The translations under genes were made by a program, and so were the position numbers. The notes under the pieces were generated by a model, which saw only the letters and a program-made list of their open reading frames with translations, ran no database searches and was not told where the DNA came from. From JAAFHI01 sp039793685 (GTDB taxonomy: Bacteria; Acidobacteriota; Blastocatellia; Chloracidobacteriales; Chloracidobacteriaceae): a DNA stretch of 64,000 bases. Location of the stretch: NCBI GenBank assembly GCA_039793685.1, contig JBDRAL010000049.1, positions 164,266-228,265 of the forward strand, read 5' to 3'. Position 1 is the stretch's first letter; each line of letters starts with the position of its first letter. Shown here piece by piece: positions 25,369 through 36,000 of the stretch.

Positions 25369-26661
25369 TCATTCCGCATTCGATATTCCGCATTCCGCAT
25401 TTCCTGGCGAACCGCTGACGACTGGCCGCTGACGGCTGACGGCTGCTTTCGGTAGCCGTCCGCCGATCCACAGGCCGAGCAGCAGCCACGCCGCCGCGAC
25501 CGGGACGGCGGCCAGCGCCGTTCCCGAAACGCCCGCGCCGGTCCAGACGAGCAGCGCGCTCGACCACGCGCCGAGCTGGTCGCCGCCGCGATAGACGAAC
25601 GTGTCGATAAAACTTTTCGCCTTGTAGCGATCTTCCCGATCCACCGAGGTGAACAGGGCTTCGCGCATCGGCGCGGAAATCGCCAGATGCCCCGCCCGGC
25701 GGAAAACCTGAAAGACGATCAGCACGCCGAGGCTCGGATAGAACCCGATCGCCGAAAATCCGACCACGCAGGCCAGCGGCAGGGCCGAAAGCAACAGTCC
25801 CGTTCCGAAAACCAGAAACAGCCGATGCGTGAGGAAGACCTGCCCGAACAGCGCCAGCAGGTTGACCGCCGTGTCCATCCGGGCCAGCAGCGCCGTCCGG
25901 GCGACGCTGTCGGTGACGCGCGCGCCGATGATGGCGGCCTGTTCGAAATACAAAAACGTCGCGCTCACGGTGTAGAGCAGCGTGTAGCCGCCGACCGCGA
26001 GTAGAAACGGCGACCGCCAGAGTTGAACCGCTCCCGCCGCGACCCGTCCGCCGAGCGGACCGTCGGCGGGTTCATGCGCTTCCCGAACCGGCGGCGGAAC
26101 GTTTGCCGCGCACCGCGTCGCGCATTCGATGAGAACCGCCGCGACGAGCAGCATCGGCGCGACGCCGAGCCGTTCGACAAGCAGACTCGTCAGGCCCGCG
26201 CCCGCGATGGCCCCGAGCGTCCCGCCCGCCGCCACGCGCCCGAACGAACGCGCCCCTTCCAGAAAACCGAAGGCGTCCGAAATGACCGACCAGAACACCG
26301 AAACCGCGAGCAGGTTGAAAACACTGATCCAGAGAAACAGGCCGAACCGGACGGACGGCCCGTCGGCGTTCGAAAACAGAAAGAAAAAGACCACCGCGAG
26401 AACGGCGAAGGTCCGGTACATCCATGAAATGACGGACCGGACCGGGAAATACGTCAGACACGCCGAGTAGACCCAGTTCGCCGCGAGCGTCGCCACGAGC
26501 GTCGCCGTGAACATCCACGGCAGCCGGTCGAGGCCGTTCGCAATGGCGAGTTCATCCCGAATCGGACGCAGCACATAACAACTGGCCGCCACGAAGAAGA
26601 AATAGATTCCGGAGAGGGCGACGAGGCGGTTTTCCCGCCCCGCGAGTGGGTTTGTCACCAC
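25369..26661 (-). CDS. Npt1/ATP-ADP-translocase-like MFS membrane protein
   Basis: The 430-aa protein has about 12 hydrophobic segments (LVALSGIYFFFVAASCYVLRP near the N-terminus is the characteristic opening of the family). The conserved YVLRPIRDELA motif, FWSVISDAFGFLEGARSFG and the late MREALFTSVDREDRYKAKSFIDTFVYRGGDQ resemble the nucleotide transporter-like (Npt1/Npt2) family, found in many free-living bacteria with unknown substrate. The last 25 residues (KAAVSRQRPVVSGSPGN, then AECGISNAE) are encoded by two heptamer arrays and are probably not part of the fold. Translation starts at ATG 26661. Confidence 0.8.
   Translation of the reverse strand: MVTNPLAGRENRLVALSGIYFFFVAASCYVLRPIRDELAIANGLDRLPWMFTATLVATLAANWVYSACLTYFPVRSVISWMYRTFAVLAVVFFFLFSNADGPSVRFGLFLWISVFNLLAVSVFWSVISDAFGFLEGARSFGRVAAGGTLGAIAGAGLTSLLVERLGVAPMLLVAAVLIECATRCAANVPPPVREAHEPADGPLGGRVAAGAVQLWRSPFLLAVGGYTLLYTVSATFLYFEQAAIIGARVTDSVARTALLARMDTAVNLLALFGQVFLTHRLFLVFGTGLLLSALPLACVVGFSAIGFYPSLGVLIVFQVFRRAGHLAISAPMREALFTSVDREDRYKAKSFIDTFVYRGGDQLGAWSSALLVWTGAGVSGTALAAVPVAAAWLLLGLWIGGRLPKAAVSRQRPVVSGSPGNAECGISNAE
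25371..25398. repeat. Heptamer array ATTCCGC (4 units), right arm
   Basis: ATTCCGC, ATTCGAT, ATTCCGC and ATTCCGC, inverse of 25275-25302. Encodes the last residues of the Npt-like protein. Confidence 0.88.
25415..25449. repeat. Heptamer array CTGACGG (5 units)
   Basis: CTGACGA, CTGGCCG, CTGACGG, CTGACGG and CTGCTTT in register. Lies inside the C-terminal coding part of the Npt-like gene. Confidence 0.85.
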
Positions 26662-26672
26662 GGCTCACCCGC

Positions 26673-27827
26673 TCACCCTTTCTTCCGGGCGTGCCACGCC
26701 GCCAAAACCTCGACCTCCCGCTGCGGCTTGATGCCCGCGCGGAGTTTTTCCTGGCGTTCCGGCGTGAGCGCCTTGAACCAGTCGAGCGTGGCCTTCGCCG
26801 TGTCGGCGAGTGGGCGAAACGCAAGGCCTTTGGAGACTGCTCGTGCATTGCTCATCGTATGCAGGCCAGCCGTTTCGCCTGTCCCCGGCACCCAAACCGG
26901 CATGTCCGCCCAGGCGGACACTTTCTGGGCCGCCAGAAAGTCGGCGTCCACCCAGGTGAATTTCACGTCGGCGGTTGTCACCGCCCGGATTCCGTAAAGA
27001 AGTTCGGCCATCGACAGCCGGGCTTTCGGTCCCATCGCGTTGTAGGTCCCGAAATCGCCCTGTTCCGCCATCCGGATCGACCATTCCGCCAGATCGCGGG
27101 CGTCGATGAACATGACCGGGTCGTTCGGATCGCCGGGGGCCATCACTTCCCCGCCTCGGTCGATTCTCAGCGGCCAGTAGGAAAACCGGTCGGAATAGTC
27201 GCCCGGTCCGACGATCAGCCCCGGACGAATCACGGTCGTCCGGCCGGGAAACGATTTCTCGGCTTCCTTTTCGGACAGCGCCTTCAGCGCGCCGTAGTTC
27301 AAACCGGTGATTTTCTCGTCGTTCGGCGCGTCGGTCGTCGCCACCGCGCCGGTTTCGTCCATGCCGACTTTTGAATTGTCGGCGTACACCGAAATCGTCG
27401 AGATGAAGATGTAGTGCTTGGCGGAATCCTTGAGCAGTTGCGACGCCTCGCGTACCCACCGGGGCAGCGTGGCCGGGTTGTCGATGACGACATCCCATTC
27501 GCGGCCCTTGAGCGAGGCGAGGTCGCCGGTCGCCCGGTCGCCGTGAAGCTGTTCGACGCCCGGAATCTCCTTGGGATTCGTCTTCCCGCGATTGAACAGG
27601 GTCAGTTTATGGCCGCGATCCACGGCGTACTTGACCTGATGCGGCCCGATGAAGCCCGTTCCGCCAAGAATCAGGATGCGGAGCGGTTTCGGCTTGGCGG
27701 CGGACTTGTCGGAAGCGGGTTTGTCGCCGGACTGGGCGAAGTTCAATCCGGTGGTGAGCGGAGCGGCGGCGAGCGCGCCGCCCGCGATCGCGGCGTTTTT
27801 GAGGAAATCCCGTCGTTTGGTCGGCAT
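26673..27827 (-). CDS. NAD-dependent epimerase/dehydratase-like protein with Tat signal
   Basis: The start was set at ATG 27827 (MPTKRRDFLKNAAIAGGALAA, 384 aa): a twin-arginine signal with RRDFLK, showing export in folded form. The body is an extended SDR/epimerase fold: ILGGTGFIGPHQVKYAVDRGH (nucleotide loop), HYIFISTISVYADNS, and the Tyr-x-x-x-Lys position in NYGALKALSEKEAE. Downstream YWPLRIDRGGEVMAPGDPNDPVMFIDARDLAEW is typical of isoflavone-reductase/RNA-binding-type atypical SDRs in acidobacteria and planctomycetes. It is the second gene of a probable operon upstream of the Npt-like gene (11-base gap). The substrate is unknown. Confidence 0.82.
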   Translation of the reverse strand: MPTKRRDFLKNAAIAGGALAAAPLTTGLNFAQSGDKPASDKSAAKPKPLRILILGGTGFIGPHQVKYAVDRGHKLTLFNRGKTNPKEIPGVEQLHGDRATGDLASLKGREWDVVIDNPATLPRWVREASQLLKDSAKHYIFISTISVYADNSKVGMDETGAVATTDAPNDEKITGLNYGALKALSEKEAEKSFPGRTTVIRPGLIVGPGDYSDRFSYWPLRIDRGGEVMAPGDPNDPVMFIDARDLAEWSIRMAEQGDFGTYNAMGPKARLSMAELLYGIRAVTTADVKFTWVDADFLAAQKVSAWADMPVWVPGTGETAGLHTMSNARAVSKGLAFRPLADTAKATLDWFKALTPERQEKLRAGIKPQREVEVLAAWHARKKG

Positions 27828-27962
27828 GGAGAACGTGTGGCCTCGCGAGAAGGTGGAATGTTTGACGAAATCTGCCCTTCCACTCCCGAACCAACCACGT
27901 TTTTGTGACGAACCGGATTTCAACCGGGATGAACTGCTCCGTTTTGAGACGAACTGTTCCCT

Positions 27963-28667
27963 TTACGCAGTTTCAGCGGAGACGACCCGGAGCAATTCAT
28001 CCTGAAAGCGCCGAGCCTCGCCCAAGGTGGCGATTCGGGGCCATGCTTCGGTCAATTCATCCGCCTTATCGCGATAATCGCTGACGGTTTTCCTGATCCT
28101 TTTGGCCTTGGGCTGTTGCGCGAGACGACCTTCGATCTCCGGGTAGCACTCAATTCCACGACTGACCGATACATCATTCGGAAACAATGCCGTTACAACC
28201 CATGCCTCCGGAGCTTTCGAGGGCATACAAATGACCGTTTTCAATGGAACTTCGGTTTCGCCGCACCAACTCAACAGGACCGAACGCAACGCATCCGTCG
28301 TGTCGGATGCCGGAGGGCAGGGCTTTTCACAGGGAAGCGGCAAATCATCTTCAACCGGTGTCACATTGCCTGTGGAATATTGAAAACCGGCGACATCCGC
28401 GTCCAGATGAAGAATCACCAGATCGTAGTTGAGGAAAAGGATCCCATCTTCCGACAGCTTGCCGTTGCCACGTTCCGCCGACTGTTTGCACCACTTGTAC
28501 ACACCGGGCCACCCACCGCCGAGCCGCCCGAACGCCGCCGAACCTTCCGGTTGAATCTGGGTCAGACGAAATGACCGGTCGGTCAGGATGGCATTGAGTG
28601 CGGCTTCAATGACGATTCGGTCGGTCGGCCCCTCGGCGACGAGGGCGATACGCAAACTGTCAGACAT
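27963..28667 (-). CDS. TOPRIM-type protein, DUF4276-like; partner of the AAA ATPase
   Basis: The start is ATG 28667 (MSDSLRIALVAEGPTDRIVI, 234 aa), overlapping the ATPase stop by 8 bases. The TOPRIM pattern is E12 in VAEGPTD and the D89-x-D91 pair in VILHLDADVAG, the acidic residues of this nuclease/primase fold. The middle has SVLLSWCGETEVPLKTVICMPSKAPEAWVV and the C-terminus is helical and charged. In known pairs (PARIS AriA/AriB, OLD-type systems) a TOPRIM protein is released or switched on by the ATPase; here this is inference from layout. It could equally be a housekeeping DUF4276 protein. Confidence 0.65.
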   Translation of the reverse strand: MSDSLRIALVAEGPTDRIVIEAALNAILTDRSFRLTQIQPEGSAAFGRLGGGWPGVYKWCKQSAERGNGKLSEDGILFLNYDLVILHLDADVAGFQYSTGNVTPVEDDLPLPCEKPCPPASDTTDALRSVLLSWCGETEVPLKTVICMPSKAPEAWVVTALFPNDVSVSRGIECYPEIEGRLAQQPKAKRIRKTVSDYRDKADELTEAWPRIATLGEARRFQDELLRVVSAETA

Positions 28668-29859
28668 TCGGGACGCCTCCGAGGTAGCCCTCCATCCACA
28701 TGCGGGAAAGCGTCCAGCCCTTGTCGGGGCGTTTTTGAATCGCCTCGGCGACATCAATCCGCCGGACTTCGGTGTAACCCTTATTGTTGCGATCCACCGT
28801 AAAAAGCCGGACCTCGTCGTCATCCAGCGGCAGGTCATCCAAGACCGCCGGATTGTGCGCCGTCATCAGCCACTGCCGGTCACCGTTCAACTGTTTTGTC
28901 CACCTGCAAATGGCAGCCAACAGGCGCCGCGCCAAACGCGGGTTCAACGCCTGATCGACATTGTCCACCGCGAAACAACGAGGAGACCTCGGGTGCAAGG
29001 CCAGCGCCGCGCAAAACAGAACGTACAGCGCGCCCTCACTCGCGTCATACCCGGTCAGCCTGTTCCGTCCTTTGTTCATGTATCGGTCAGTGAATTGAAT
29101 CACCTGACGGGACCGCGCCGCCGAGGGCGACAACGGCACGCCCACCGATGAAGTCGCTGAAAAATCCTTCGCCCAATCAATCAGCATTCGGACCTCATCG
29201 AGAATTTCTTCCAATTCGGAGTTTTTTTTCGCCGCATCCAGAAGTTCTCCAATGGCTTCCGGCAAACGTCCGCCTGCGAGGCCGACAGGCTCACGGGTTT
29301 GTACATCGGGGACCAGACCACGGAGCGAAGGTGTGTTCGGACAGTAAATGCTGTATCCGCGCAACTGGGTCATCAACGCCAGCGCCGCATCGCCGGGTTC
29401 GAGTTCGACGGTTTTCAGGGCGGCGATGCCTTGTTCCGAGTTCAATTCAGGGCGGTTACTTCTCGGCGAACGGGAAGCCAGCGGCTTGTCGTTCAACTTG
29501 AGATTTTCAGTCTTGAAAAGCCAGTTGGAGTTGGGATTGCCGAGTGGGTTCCAGATGGCGATGTCATACATCGCGTTTTTCTCGCTCTCGGCCCCGAGTG
29601 AAATGTGCCACTGCTTCTTGGGATTTGCATCGGAAGAAAAAGCGGATTTATACAAAGTCGGCACTCCCGGCCTGACCCCTCGCCGCAACAACGCCTCGTC
29701 GTCAACCCGTCCGTTGGCCGCCGCACCGAGAACGCCGACCGCTTCAAGAATATTGCTCTTCCCACTGCCGTTCGCCCCGATGAAAAGGTTGATTCGTCCC
29801 AACTCCAAGTCGAGGTCCACCAACGATTTGAACTGCTTGACCGTGATTTTTCGCAACAT
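28660..29859 (-). CDS. AAA_21/OLD-like ATPase, first gene of a two-gene module
   Basis: The 399-aa protein has an SMC/OLD-style ATPase split by a long insertion. FKSLVDLDLELGRINLFIGANGSGKSNIL has Walker A (G28-S35). Near the C-terminus SRCFAVDNVDQALNPRLARR (Asp299 region) is the Walker B position, but with D-N-V-D in place of the usual D-E-P-x. A signature-like stretch and the switch HN in LMTAHNPAVLDDL (about residue 335) follow. The downstream gene encodes a TOPRIM protein and overlaps by 8 bases, the normal layout for PARIS-type or related defence systems. Translation starts at ATG 29859. Confidence 0.7.
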   Translation of the reverse strand: MLRKITVKQFKSLVDLDLELGRINLFIGANGSGKSNILEAVGVLGAAANGRVDDEALLRRGVRPGVPTLYKSAFSSDANPKKQWHISLGAESEKNAMYDIAIWNPLGNPNSNWLFKTENLKLNDKPLASRSPRSNRPELNSEQGIAALKTVELEPGDAALALMTQLRGYSIYCPNTPSLRGLVPDVQTREPVGLAGGRLPEAIGELLDAAKKNSELEEILDEVRMLIDWAKDFSATSSVGVPLSPSAARSRQVIQFTDRYMNKGRNRLTGYDASEGALYVLFCAALALHPRSPRCFAVDNVDQALNPRLARRLLAAICRWTKQLNGDRQWLMTAHNPAVLDDLPLDDDEVRLFTVDRNNKGYTEVRRIDVAEAIQKRPDKGWTLSRMWMEGYLGGVPNV

Positions 29860-29985
29860 GTAAAAAAGTTCATCGGGGAGGATTCCGGGATATCGAATCC
29901 TCCGCCAAAGCCGACAGGTTTTCGTTTTTCCGTTCGACTATACACCCGTCCGAAACGGGCCGAAATGTTCAACTCCAAGGATTTT

Positions 29986-29999
29986 TGGAAGCGCGCTCC
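29986..29999 (-). repeat. Degenerate REP-like element, 3' of A2M gene 1
   Basis: TGGAAGCGCGCTCC, a shortened version of the element found after the other A2M genes, directly after the stop of the first A2M gene (30001). Confidence 0.55.
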
Positions 30000-30000
30000 C

Positions 30001-33000
30001 TCACTCCACGACAACGCGGCCCGCCCCAGTACGACCGAAGGTTTCCGAGTGATACATCTCCTCGGCCTTCGCGGGGGCAACGCGAAAAACGCCCGGCGTG
30101 GTCGCCCGAGCGTAGTAAACGTAGGTAAAACGCCCCGGCCAGAGCGTTTCGGTGAACGCCTCCGCCCGGTCGTCGCGCAGGTTCTGGTGCGAATACCACC
30201 ACCGCCGCCAGTTCCAATTCGTCCCATCCGAATCGGGCGGCGCGGCCTGCGTCCCGGCCAGTTCCGGGTTGAGCGCCTCCAGTCCGGCGGGCAGCGGATC
30301 GGCCAGCGCGACGTGATACCGGACGGAATCCGTTGAAAAGACAAGCTTTACCCGAATCCGCGCGCCCGCCCGAATGCGCCACGTCCCATCCGCGTCGCGT
30401 CTGACATCCGCCGGGTCGTCCACCGCTTCGTAGACTCGTTCAACTTCAAATCCCGCCGCGAACGGCTTCGGGTCGGGATTCAGCGGCGCGTAGGTCATCG
30501 CCGCCCGGTAGTACAACCGTCCCGCGCCATCCTTTTGAAGCGTCAGCGGCGCGCCGCCCGCCGGAATTTCCCCGAGCGGGACGGCCAGTTGCCGGGAATC
30601 GGCGGTGCGTCCGCGAAACGCCTGCTCGCCCGCGAACTTTTCACCGAGCCAGAGCCGCGCGACGAAATCCGGCGTCACGTTTTCATAGGTCCGGAAGTAG
30701 CGTTCGAGGGCGAGCAGCGCGAACACGTTTTCCTGCGTGGTCGCCCAGCGGCCTTGCGCCCGTCCGTCGAGCAGGCCGCGCGCGAGTTTCGGAATCAGGT
30801 CGTTTTTCGGATCGGTCGCGATGAGCGCGTCCAGCACGACACCGTCGGCGCGTCGGTCCGACGCCAGCATGACTTCCCCGTCATCGCGATAGCTGGTGAC
30901 GAAATGCGCCTTCCCCGCCGTTTCCGTTACCCGGTTGTTCAACACCTTCAAAAGCGCTTGCCGTTGGGGTGCAAGTTCGGCGTCTCCGGCGGTCGCGAAT
31001 AGCAGCCAGCCGACGGCTTCGAGCGGGAGCGTTTCCAGCCCGTCCGACACCAGCCGCCGAACCCGCGTTCGGTCAACGTCACCCGCCCGCGCCCGGACCG
31101 ACAGCGCGAAGGCGATCAGCGACCGGCGGGTGTCGCGGGAATAATGTTCCGGAATGAACTGCTCGATGTTCTTCAGGTAATTCCGCGACCGGTCGAGCAT
31201 TTCCGGCGGGATGTTGAACCTGTGCGCCGTCGATTCCCGGAACGCCAGCGCGGCGAACACGCCGAGGAACGGATATTCCGCGCTGTCCTGCGTCCAGAAC
31301 CCGAAACCGCCATTGGATTTCTGGGCTTTTTCGAGTTTTTTCACCCGGTCTGACACGGCCCCCGTCACCACGCCCCGGCTCGGGACGCCGCCCGCGCCGA
31401 GTTTGCCCAGAACCTCGAACATCGTCGCCGTAGACAACATCCGCGACGCCAACTGCTCGTTGCATTCGTAGGGATAGTTCTCCAGATACAGATAGGCATC
31501 GGTCAGAGACTGCAACTGGGTTGCGGAAGCCGTCACTTCCAGTTTTCCGAAGCCCGGCAATGCACCGGCTGGCACGGCCACCGGCTGGACCGCCGCGCCC
31601 ACGTCGATTTCACCGTAAACGGCAAACGTTTCAGCGGTTTGCGGGTTGTAGACCGGGCAGGAAACCCACGCGCCGTCCGGCCGGATGCCCGGCGCGGCGG
31701 CGGCAATCTCGAACCGCGCCTCGCCCGGACGCTCGGTCGTCAGCGGAAACCGCACTTCCACCCGGTCGTTCGCCGGAATCGTCACCCGCCGCCCCGCGCC
31801 GTCGAGCAGCCGCGCGTTCGACGTCCGGATGGCAACCGCGACGTTCTGCGGCGTCCCCGATTGGTTCTGAATCACCACCGGAAATTCGCACCGGTCGCCA
31901 TAGTTCAAAAACCTCGGCGCGGACGGTCGTACCATCAGGGGCAACCGCGCGGTGACGTTCGATTCGGTCGTTCCAAAGCATTTTTCACCCGAAACCGCGA
32001 CCGCCGTCACCCGATAGCGGGTGAGATTGTCGGGAAACTTCACTTTGGCGACGGCTTTTCCCTCGGCGTCGGTCGTCACGCTCGGCGAAAAGTTGGCGAG
32101 CGGGTCAAAATTCGTTCGAAGCTGAATCGGCGGCTCGATGGAATCGGGGTCTAAAACCTTTGGCTGGGACGGGAGCGCCGGATCCTCGGGCATCCGCCCC
32201 TTCGACGCCGGCGGCGCCTCGTCCTCCCCCCTTCCGCCACCGCCGGCACCACCAGGCGCCATCGAAAAAACGGCCCCGCCCCGCCTGCCGCTTGAAGCCA
32301 TGCCGACCAGATCTCTCCCGAAAACGCGGCGTTCATGATCCCGGATGACATCTTCCCGCGAAGTGGCCCGGACCACGCCGGAAAAACGTTCCGGGTAAAA
32401 GATGTCGAGCGGGTTCTTCAGGGCATAGCCGCCGAGTTTCAAAACCGATTCATCGGAAACAACCACCGCCACCGTTCCGCCCGCGACCGGTTTCCCCGTG
32501 GCGTCGCGGACCTGAACCACCACCGACGACTCGCGGCCCGGTTCGACGACCGGCGTCAACGGCGTGGCCGAAAGTTGCAGCCGCCGAGCCACCGGCGGAA
32601 TGTCCAACCGGATTTCACGACTCTCGGTTTTCGTTACCGGGTCGCGATCCTTGCCGGGCAAAGTCCGCAGGAAAACTTCGACCCTCACATTGGGCGTCCA
32701 GCTTTCCTTTATCGGAACTTGAAGCACATGCGTCCGGCCCGTCATGTGAAACCGCTCGGTCGAGAGAATCCCGTCGCGGGAAACAACCGCCAGTCCTTCA
32801 GCTTCGGGGAACGGCGAATTCACCAGAATTTCCGCCGTTTCACCCCCGGCGTAGGTTTTCCGGTCGGAAATCAACTCGATTCCTGAATAGGATTCGAGGT
32901 CGAAATCACTCGCCGAACCGACGGAAACGACCTGAACGTCCAGTTCGCTCCGGTTGACCCGTTCCCGGGCGTCGGCGGTCGTCACCGTCACCCGATAGAA

Positions 33001-36000
33001 CCCGCCCTCCTTCGGCGTGAACGCGCAAGGGATCGGCCCGTCGCCCGAAATCAGTTCGCGTTCGACCGATTCCTTTTCAACTTTTCCGTATTCCCCGTTG
33101 TTCCGTTCAAAAACGATGCGTGTCAGACGCGCCCGGACGGGACGCCCGGCGACGGGTTTGCCGTCGATGTCGGTCACCACCAGATCGAGATCGAGCGGAA
33201 GCCCCGCCTCGACGAACGTCCGCGCCGCCCGGATTCCGACATAGACCGAGGACGGATGCACCAGAAACTCGGTCTTCGCCGACATGGTCTGCCGGTTGAC
33301 GTCCTGGGTCGTCACCTCGGCGGTCATGCGGACCGGACAAGTCGGCGCAATCCGGGTCACGTCGATATTGAACGCGCCCCGCCCGCCCGCGTCCGTTCGT
33401 CCGTTTCCGATGCTCCCGCCGCCGCCCGGTCCGCGAGACGGATAGAAATAGGACCACCAGGCGCGCTGTTCGCCAAAAACGAATTCATTCCAGTTCGGCG
33501 GCGCGTATTCGGCAAATCGCGCCTGAACCGACCACGTCATATCCGCCCCCGCGAGCGGACCGCCGCTGAAATAGGACGCCTCGGCGGTGAGCGTCACCGG
33601 GTCGCCCAGAATGTACGGCCCGGCGAAATTCGGCGTAACCTTCGTTTCAAACTCAGGCCGCCGAAACGCCGCGATCTTGAAGGAATGTTCGAATGCGTCG
33701 CCCGTCCCCGGCACGCTGAATTTCACCTTCGCCGTCCCGCCCTGAACCGCTTCCGGCAACCGGAACACACCATCGAACCCGCCCGAAGCGTCAATCGCGC
33801 ACTCGCCGCCCCCGATGGTCTTTCCGGTCGGGTCCAACACGGTGTACGTCACGCCGCCGATGCCGGGGAGCGAAACATCCCCGGCGGGAAAAAAGCCGAC
33901 CTGGCGAATCCATCCCTTGAACGTCACCCGCTCACCGGGGCGATACAAGCCGCGATCATCGAACACGAACCAGCGCCGCGATTCAGTCAGGGGCAGTTTT
34001 CGCCATGAATTCAGATCCTCATCGTCCGAGAAATAGGGTCGGTACAACGGCAGCAGGTTCACATCCCCGCCGGACCGCGCCACCAGCATCGAAGGCGAAC
34101 GGGAGTCGGGTGGCTGAATTGAGAAAACGACCTGCCCGGCGGCATCCGTCCGCCCGACGAAACCGCTCCCCGGAAACGACACTTCGGCCCCGGCCACCGG
34201 CGTTCCATCGCGGAGTGAAACCACCCGGGCAATACCCTGCCGACCATCCCCGATGGCGTCGATTCCCAGATTCGTCAACGAAATCCATTTGAGGTGCGGG
34301 CGCGACCGATAGGTACGCTCCGGATCGAACGGCAACACGGGCGTCACGAGGACGACGAAATGCCGGGTTCCATCATTTATATATGGGGCGAAATTGATTC
34401 CCGTCTCGACCGGTTCATTCGGAGTGGCCCGTACCGGCAACGAACCCTTAAAAACGGGGCGTCCCGGAAGAACCGGCGCCGCTTTTTCCGAATAATTTCG
34501 GGAAAGGGATCGGAAGGCAGTCACGAACGCGGGCCAGTCCTCGGGCGAAACGGCGTGAATCGCGAGCCGGAATTCGCGGTGGTTACAACTTTCCAGCCAC
34601 AGGCGGGGCTTGCCGAACGGATCGAGAACGACGCGCGGTTCTCCCGGAAGGGAAAAATAGGGGTCCAGGTCGCCGGTTTTCAAAACCAGGGTCGGCGTCA
34701 CGCCCAGCCGCTCGCCTGATTCGCTCGCAAGGTCGGGCGACAAGGTTACCCGATAGGTCGCGCGGGGCTTTTTGGTCCCCGAAATCCGGATTTCGTTCCC
34801 GTAAGCGCTGATTTCCATCCTCTCAAGTTTCGGTTCCACCGTCACCAGCGTGGAGACAAACGATTCCGCGTCAATTTTTTGCGAAAATTCGACCTCGAAT
34901 GCGCCCCACGGCTGATAGCCGTCATCGGATGGCTTGACCACCTTGAACGAATCCATGACCGGCAACCCGACCGACTGGTTTTCCGGCGTCACGCGCGGGC
35001 CTTCGACGGCGGGCGCGCCCTTCAACAATGACAGTTCAACCTGTGTACCCGGCGGCAAAAGTCCGCCGTCCGGCGCGGAGACACGGACGGTCATCGCGCA
35101 TTGGGGGCCGGATTTTGTGTAAACGTCCCGGATCGGATCGGATTCGTCGGAACCGGCGACCGTGGGCGGCGGAACGAGGGTCAGGGTGACCGGTTTTTTG
35201 CTGGCGGTCGCCTTGAGAAATGGCAGTACGGCTTCCGGCCGGATCGGCTGGTCGAACCCGAGCGCGACGATGCCCTTCCGCGACAGCTTTTCGTCACCCA
35301 CGGAATTTCGAATCAGCCTCGGGGCGGGCGTCCGGAACGTCCACCCGACCTCCCGCGCCAGTACACCGCCGAGCGCCGAGTGCGTTCCGGCGGGAATCCG
35401 GACGGCATACTCGGTCGCCATCGGGAAACGGCCGTCCGGTTCGAACCGGAGCGTCCGGGTGTCGAGCCAGCGCCAGCGGCCGGGCGGCTGCGGGGTGAGT
35501 TCGACCGGCGGATTCGTCACGACCGTCTCCACCGCCCCGTCAATCGCCATCATCGGCTGCGAAAATACCACCGTCAGGTTCGGCGCGACCGCCACATACC
35601 CGTTCGGCGCGAACCGGACGACGTCCAGCGCGGCAACCGGCGCGGCGGGACGCACCGGCGCGGCCTCCGTCGAAGGCTTCAACAGCGGCAGGACGTTTCC
35701 CGTTTTTGGGCGTGGCACGGTTTGAACCGGAAACCGGAACGGCTCTTCCGGCGCGGGCGGACGCTGCGCGGGCAGGCGCGCCAACAGCGCGGCGGTTTCG
35801 GCCTCGGGAAGTTTTTCCGTCGGGGCGACGGGCGCGCGCTCGGTCGCGGGCGCGGCGGACTTGGCCTCGCCCAGACGAAAGTCGATGCCCGGCTTTTCAT
35901 CCGCATCTTCATCAAAAACAGTGATATGCGGGCGAACCATTTCATCGTCCGCGCGAACGAACGGCGCAAACGGAGAAAGCCAGAGAACGGCGGCAAGGAC

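Noticed and set aside
29945..29959. Rho-independent terminator after A2M gene 1 (CCCGT/ACGGG)
   Set aside because: The stem is only 5 bp and no T-run follows on the minus strand.
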